This document shows positions 60,274 through 64,000 of a stretch of 64,000 nucleotides of DNA, piece after piece; position 1 is the stretch's first letter, and every line of letters begins with the position of its first letter. The translations under genes and the position numbers were made by a program. Source of the stretch: an uncultured Prevotellaceae bacterium (GTDB taxonomy: Bacteria; Bacteroidota; Bacteroidia; Bacteroidales; Bacteroidaceae); NCBI GenBank assembly GCA_947168395.1, contig CAMVLT010000005.1, positions 62,001 to 126,000 on the forward strand, in the 5' to 3' direction. A model generated the notes under the pieces. The model was not told the DNA's origin and searched no databases. It saw only the letters and a list, made by a program, of their open reading frames with translations.

Positions 60274-61008
60274 TTATTTAGGAGCCAGTGCCTGCCACAG
60301 ATTGTCGGCAGGCACTGGTGCTTCTACGACAATCGGCAGTTTAGAGACAGGATGGATGAACTCCATACGGCGGCTGAACAGTGAGATGCTGCCGTCAGGG
60401 TTGGAGCGTGGGGCACCATACTTCAGGTCGCCACGGATGGGCATGCCAACCTTGGCCAACTGGCAGCGTATCTGGTGGTGGCGGCCCGTCAGCAGCTTCA
60501 CCTCCAACAGCTGGTAGCGCTCGCCCTGCCCAATGACGCGATACTCCAACTGTGCCTTCTTAGAGTGCGGCACCTCGTGGTCGTAAGCATACGACTTGTT
60601 CTGCTTTTCGTTGCGGACGAGCCAGTGAGACAATTTCTCAAAGTGAGAAGTGAGAAGTGAGAAGTGAGAAGTTCGTGTCGCAGTGTAATCATACTTCTCA
60701 CTTTTCACTTCTGACTTCTCACTTCCTACTATCGCCCAATACGTCTTGTGTACCTCGCCCTCGGCGAACATGCGGTTCAGGCGCGCCAGGGCCTTCGACG
60801 TGCGGGCGAAGACCACGAGGCCCGCCACGGGACGGTCCAGGCGGTGACAGACGCCGAGGAACACCTCGCCCGGCTTGTGGTATTTCTCCTTGAGGTACTC
60901 CTTCACGGTCTCGCTCAGCGGCTTGTCGCCCGTCTTGTCGCCCTGCACTATCTCGCCGCTCTCCTTCGAGACGATGATGATGTGGTTGTCTTCGTAGATT
61001 ACTTTCAT
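60274..61008 (-). CDS. RluA-family RNA pseudouridine synthase
   Basis: The 244-residue protein has the catalytic motif HRLDRPVAG (D58) and TGRHHQIRCQLAKVGMPIRGDLKYGA near the C-terminus, typical of RluA/RluC-type synthases. The RNA target (rRNA or tRNA site) is not clear. Between KTYWAIVG and LSHWLVRNEKQNKSYAYD a repeat hairpin (60641-60725) inserts about 28 residues (SEKSEVKSEKYDYTATRTSHFSL...). It shares a palindromic promoter with the divergent MFS gene. Confidence 0.92.
   Translation of the reverse strand: MKVIYEDNHIIIVSKESGEIVQGDKTGDKPLSETVKEYLKEKYHKPGEVFLGVCHRLDRPVAGLVVFARTSKALARLNRMFAEGEVHKTYWAIVGSEKSEVKSEKYDYTATRTSHFSLLTSHFEKLSHWLVRNEKQNKSYAYDHEVPHSKKAQLEYRVIGQGERYQLLEVKLLTGRHHQIRCQLAKVGMPIRGDLKYGAPRSNPDGSISLFSRRMEFIHPVSKLPIVVEAPVPADNLWQALAPK
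60641..60725. repeat. GTGAGAA array / TTCTCAC inverted array inside the rluA-type gene
   Basis: Left: four tandem GTGAGAA units (60641-60671). Right: TTCTCAC, TTTTCAC, TTCTGAC, TTCTCAC units (60694-60725). The two arrays can pair into a long stem. The whole tract is in frame within the rluA-type gene. Confidence 0.9.
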
Positions 61009-61030
61009 AATGCTTTTTTTCTGGTTTTGC

Positions 61031-61065
61031 GTGCAAAGTTACAGAAATTTTCCGTAACTTTGCAC
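61031..61065. promoter_or_regulatory. Palindromic divergent promoter (rluA-type / MFS)
   Basis: GTGCAAAGTTAC (61031-61042) and GTAACTTTGCAC (61054-61065) are exact inverted copies. They hold opposing TAACTTTG -7 elements at 61034-61041 (minus) and 61055-61062 (plus), 13 bp apart. The design matches the one at 22426. Confidence 0.7.
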
Positions 61066-61082
61066 ACTGAATCCGAAAAAAG

Positions 61083-62366
61083 ATGGAGAGACTCTGGAAC
61101 CGTAACTACTGCATGGTGATGGTGGCGAACTTCTCGCTGTTCTTCGCCTTCTATGTACTGACGCCGCTGCTGCCGCTCTACCTGAGCGAGCGCTTCGGGG
61201 CCACGAAGGACGTCATCGGGCTGGTGCTGTCGGGCTACACCGTCACGGCGCTCGTCATGCGACCGTTCAGCGGATTCCTGGTCGACACGTTCCCCCGCAA
61301 GACGGTGCTCATGGTCAGCTTCGTGGCCTTCTCCATATTCTTCGCGGGCTATCTGGCAGCGTCCACCCTGCTGCTGTTCACCATCGTCCGCACCCTGCAC
61401 GGCGGACCGTTCGGGGCGCTGACGGTGGCCAACTCGACGGTGGCCATCGACGTGCTGCCCTCCACCCGCCGCACCGAGGGCATCGGCTACTACGGACTGT
61501 CCAACAACCTGGCCATGGCCATTGCGCCCACCATCGGCATCTTCATCTACCGCTATACCCACAGCTTCGACCTGCTGTTCTGGATAGCCCTTGTCGTGGC
61601 CTGCGCCGGCATGGCGGTGGATGCAAGGGTTAAAAGTGAAAAGTTAAGAGTGAAAAGTGAAGAATTTCCTGCCGCCATCCCTTCTGCGGAAGGAACTCCG
61701 GCAGGAAATTCTTCACTTTTCACTTTTCACTTTTCCCTTTCCTGGGACCGCTTCTTCCTCGTCCGCGGCTGGTTGCTCGGCCTTAACATGGTGGCCTTCG
61801 GCTTCTGCTTCGGCGTGCTGAGCAACTACTTAGCCATCTACGGCAAGGAGCAGCTGGGCATCACCGGCGGCACAGGCACCTACTTCATGCTCTGCGCCGT
61901 AGGGCTCATCCTCTCGCGACTGCAGGGCGGCAAGGCCCTGCGCCAGGGACGCGTCACCCATAACGCCGCCGGGGGCATGCTCATATCGCTCGTGGGCTAC
62001 ACCTTATTTATATTAGGACCCATGATGGACTCCTCACTTCTCACCTCTCACCTCTCACTTCTCACTTACTACGCCTCCGCCCTCCTCATCGGACTGGGCA
62101 ACGGCCATCTGTGGCCCGCGTTCCAGAACATGACCATCAGCGTGGCTCCCAACAACAAGCGCGGCACGGCCAACTCCACCATCCTCGTGTCGTGGGACGT
62201 CGGCATGGGACTGGGCATACTCGTCGGCGGCGTCATTGCCGAGCACGTGGGCTACGATGCCGCCTTCTGGACGGTGGCGGCCGTCAATGCCCTCGGCGTG
62301 CTCACCTTCTTCGCCGCCACCCGGCGCTTCTTCCTCGAACGCAATCTTAATCCTACAGTCAAATAA
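61083..62366 (+). CDS. MFS transporter with repeat insertions
   Basis: The 427-residue protein has about 12 membrane segments and drug/sugar MFS features (FYVLTPLLPLYLSERFGATKDVIGL, the A-motif-like DTFPRKTVLM, RTLHGGPFGAL). The substrate is unknown. Two repeat tracts lie in frame: 61629-61738 in the central cytoplasmic loop between membrane segments 6 and 7 (RVKSEKLRVKSEEF...SSLFTFHFSLS), and 62032-62068 (SSLLTSHLSLLTYY) at the start of a later segment. Both use the TCACTTT/TCACTTC unit also found in the divergent rluA-type gene. Confidence 0.88.
   Translation: MERLWNRNYCMVMVANFSLFFAFYVLTPLLPLYLSERFGATKDVIGLVLSGYTVTALVMRPFSGFLVDTFPRKTVLMVSFVAFSIFFAGYLAASTLLLFTIVRTLHGGPFGALTVANSTVAIDVLPSTRRTEGIGYYGLSNNLAMAIAPTIGIFIYRYTHSFDLLFWIALVVACAGMAVDARVKSEKLRVKSEEFPAAIPSAEGTPAGNSSLFTFHFSLSWDRFFLVRGWLLGLNMVAFGFCFGVLSNYLAIYGKEQLGITGGTGTYFMLCAVGLILSRLQGGKALRQGRVTHNAAGGMLISLVGYTLFILGPMMDSSLLTSHLSLLTYYASALLIGLGNGHLWPAFQNMTISVAPNNKRGTANSTILVSWDVGMGLGILVGGVIAEHVGYDAAFWTVAAVNALGVLTFFAATRRFFLERNLNPTVK
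61629..61738. repeat. AAGTGAAAAGT tract with a 24-bp perfect inverted repeat, in MFS central loop
   Basis: 61651-61674 and 61699-61722 are exact reverse complements over 24 bp, with a 24-nt loop that itself contains TTCTGCGGAAGGAA. Outer flanks are AAAAGTGAAAAG and CTTTTCACTTTT. The tract encodes about 37 residues in frame. Confidence 0.92.
62032..62068. repeat. CTCACTT/CTCACCT tandem tract in MFS gene
   Basis: Five tandem 7-bp units of CTCACTT or CTCACCT, translated SLLTSHLSLLT. The same peptide phase (LLTSH) appears in the rluA-type insertion and a related one (LTSHL) in fkp. Confidence 0.8.
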
Positions 62367-62373
62367 TTAACGT

Positions 62374-64000
62374 ATGAAAAAGCTACATCTACTATTCGCT
62401 GCCCTCATGGCCGTCGGCACACAGGGCGCACAGGCACAAACCAAGTCGTGGACCGCCGACAACGGCAACGGCACGTTCACCAACCCGCTGTTCTACGACG
62501 AGTTCTCCGACCCCGACATCCTCCGCGTGGGCGACGACTACTACCTGGCCGGCACCACCATGCACGCCGTGCCGGGGCTGGTCATACTCCACTCCAGGGA
62601 CCTGGTGAACTGGCAGAACATCAGCTACTGCTTCGACCGCTTCGACTTCGCCGAGGACCGCTTCGCGCTGAAGAACCACGAGGAAATCTACGGACAGGGC
62701 ATCTGGGCGCCCTGCATCCGCTATGCCAACGGTCAGTTCTACGTCTTCTCGAACGTCAACGGCAAGGGGCTGCAATGCTACACGGCAAAGAACATCCGCG
62801 GCCCCTGGACCCACCATAACATGCAGGGCAACATCTACGACCTCGGCGTGCTGTTCGACGACGACGGCAAGGTCTATGCCATCCACGGCTACGGCACGGT
62901 GAAGTGTACCGAGCTGAAGCCCGACATGAGCGGCCCCGTCGAGGGTACCGAGCGCGTCATCATCCCCGAGGGCAACGGCGTGGGCGAAGGCCATCACATG
63001 TACAAGATTGACGGCATGTACTACCTCATCTCCACCGACTACTCGCCCAACGGCCGCACGCTCTGCTCGCGCTCGAAGAGCATCTGGGGACCCTACGAGA
63101 CGCGCGTCATCACCGCCGACGAGACCTACGGCTACCACGCCGCCTCGCTCACCCAAGTGCCCCGTGGCACGAAGTACCGCATCGGCGAGGACGGCACGAA
63201 GTTCCAGCTCGGCCCCGTCGACAAGGACGCCACCGCCTGCACCAACGCCCACCAGGGCGGCATCGTGCAGTACAAGGACGGCTCGTGGTGGGCCCTCTTC
63301 ATGCAGGACTTCCACTCCATCGGCCGCACCGTCTGCCTCATGCCCATGACGTGGGAGGACGGCTGGCCCATGGTCGGCCTGAAGGGCAACCTCGGCCGTG
63401 CCCCCCGCACGTGGTTCAAGCCCGGCGCTAAGCTGGGCTGCTACGCCGTGGGTGAGGAGCCCCAGCCCATGACGGCCCCTTACGACCGTAGTGACGATTT
63501 CAACGCCAAGCAGCTCGGCCGCATCTGGCAGTGGAACCATAACCCCGACGACCGTCAGTGGACCCTCCGTGGCGGCCGCCTCCGCATCCACAGCCAGCCC
63601 GCCGAACAGCTCATGTGGGCCCGCAACACCCTCACCCAGCGCGTCATCGGACCGAAGAGCGTCGCCACCGTCGAACTCTACACCAAGGGCATGAAGGACG
63701 GCGACGTCTGCGGCCTCGGCAACATCAACGTCCCCTGCTCATGGATTGGCCTTGTAAAGCAGGGCAACACCCTCACCCTCCGCTGCTTCGAACAACTCAC
63801 CAACGACACCGTCACAGTGCCCGTCGGTTTACCCGACGGTAAAATCTACCTCCGCTGCATCGGCGACTACGACAACGATAAAATGCAGTACGCCTACAGC
63901 ACCGACGGCACGACGTTCCAGACCATCGGCCGCATGATGCCCCTCAGCTACCAGCTCATCTCGTTCCAAGGCTCCCGCCACGCCCTCTTCTCCTTCAACA
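62374..64000 (+). CDS. Exported glycoside hydrolase family 43 protein, 3' truncated
   Basis: The open frame runs off the window after 542 codons. A signal peptide (MKKLHLLFAALMAVGTQGAQAQ) is followed by a five-bladed beta-propeller of GH43 type. Likely catalytic residues are D47 in FSDPDILRVGDDYYLAG (base), the aspartate in NIYDLGVLFDDDGKVY and the glutamate in GVGEGHHMYKIDG (acid). After the propeller (from about residue 370) comes a concanavalin-like beta-sandwich (YDRSDDFNAKQLGRIWQWNHNP). GH43 enzymes mainly release xylose or arabinose from hemicellulose and pectin side chains. The start is 8 bp after the MFS stop, so the two may be co-transcribed. Confidence 0.92.
   Translation, partial: MKKLHLLFAALMAVGTQGAQAQTKSWTADNGNGTFTNPLFYDEFSDPDILRVGDDYYLAGTTMHAVPGLVILHSRDLVNWQNISYCFDRFDFAEDRFALKNHEEIYGQGIWAPCIRYANGQFYVFSNVNGKGLQCYTAKNIRGPWTHHNMQGNIYDLGVLFDDDGKVYAIHGYGTVKCTELKPDMSGPVEGTERVIIPEGNGVGEGHHMYKIDGMYYLISTDYSPNGRTLCSRSKSIWGPYETRVITADETYGYHAASLTQVPRGTKYRIGEDGTKFQLGPVDKDATACTNAHQGGIVQYKDGSWWALFMQDFHSIGRTVCLMPMTWEDGWPMVGLKGNLGRAPRTWFKPGAKLGCYAVGEEPQPMTAPYDRSDDFNAKQLGRIWQWNHNPDDRQWTLRGGRLRIHSQPAEQLMWARNTLTQRVIGPKSVATVELYTKGMKDGDVCGLGNINVPCSWIGLVKQGNTLTLRCFEQLTNDTVTVPVGLPDGKIYLRCIGDYDNDKMQYAYSTDGTTFQTIGRMMPLSYQLISFQGSRHALFSFN

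Noticed and set aside
60641..60725. Frameshift or pseudogene in the rluA-type gene because of the repeat
   Set aside because: The frame is continuous and conserved motifs lie on both sides, so the gene appears intact.
1..64000. tRNA or rRNA genes, prophage, toxin-antitoxin or restriction systems
   Set aside because: Reading both strands I saw no cloverleaf, no rRNA-like sequence and no gene of such systems in the window.

Overview
The window is a 64 kb piece of a Bacteroidota chromosome, most likely Prevotellaceae. Three things support this. Promoters carry the phylum's -7 signature TAnnTTTG and there are few recognisable Shine-Dalgarno sites. Gene sets and fusions are typical of the phylum (ftsX-DUF3098-uppP-truB-queA-folK, murF-alr fusion, fkp, GSCFA protein, TamL/TamB). 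Several secreted proteins end in C-terminal tails of the Prevotella type (consensus like LNGQR...GIYI..GKK). Coding DNA looks GC-rich by eye, with AT-richer patches around 14.4-15.1, 17.1-19.4 and 59.7-60.2 kb.

Layout: 1-5.6 kb, tripartite RND efflux operon (first gene cut by the window edge); 5.7-6.5 kb, lpxA; 6.5-7.3 kb, a divergent radical SAM gene; 7.4-11.7 kb, the ftsX...folK operon; 11.7-13.2 kb, exported GH28 pectinase; 13.3-15.1 kb, lipoprotein, rpsO and a small outer-membrane barrel; 15.3-17.1 kb, typA; 17.1-19.4 kb, low-GC patch with an SH3-like exported protein, a zinc-ribbon membrane protein, a candidate structured RNA and a 455-bp element bounded by 40-bp perfect inverted repeats; 19.4-21.9 kb, a two-domain serpin; 21.9-25 kb, luxS and a YfhO-type membrane protein; 25-29.9 kb, L-fucose uptake and activation (fucP, fkp) and a GSCFA protein; 29.9-34 kb, murF-alr and an M6 metalloprotease; 34.1-38.1 kb, a uronate locus (orphan GatC-type EIIC, exported KduI, hexuronate MFS); 38.2-44.2 kb, leftward operon of lipoprotein, glmM, Xaa-Pro peptidase, C1 peptidase and histidine phosphatase; 44.3-46.2 kb, NrnA-like and nucleotidyltransferase; 46.7-53.8 kb, tamB-tamL; 54.1-60.3 kb, AraC-type regulator, a tandem-repeat exported protein and its partner; 60.3-64 kb, RluA-type synthase, MFS transporter and a GH43 gene cut by the window end.

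The most unusual feature is not one locus. At least eight unrelated families of short repeats or palindromes lie inside conserved genes, in frame, at signal peptides, loops or termini. The best defined is a GC-rich palindrome (core CCCCTCCC...GGGAGGGG) with eight copies, six of which overlap an open reading frame. A second family consists of GTGAGAA/TTCTCAC-like tracts in fkp, the rluA-type gene and the MFS gene. The host genes stay open, so the repeats are translated as extra peptides. The three longest non-coding gaps carry a related kind of element: long inverted repeats built from short GTGAC-type units, plus a shared GTAGGGTAAAC motif. All repeat coordinates were read by eye; homology statements come from recognised motifs, not database searches.
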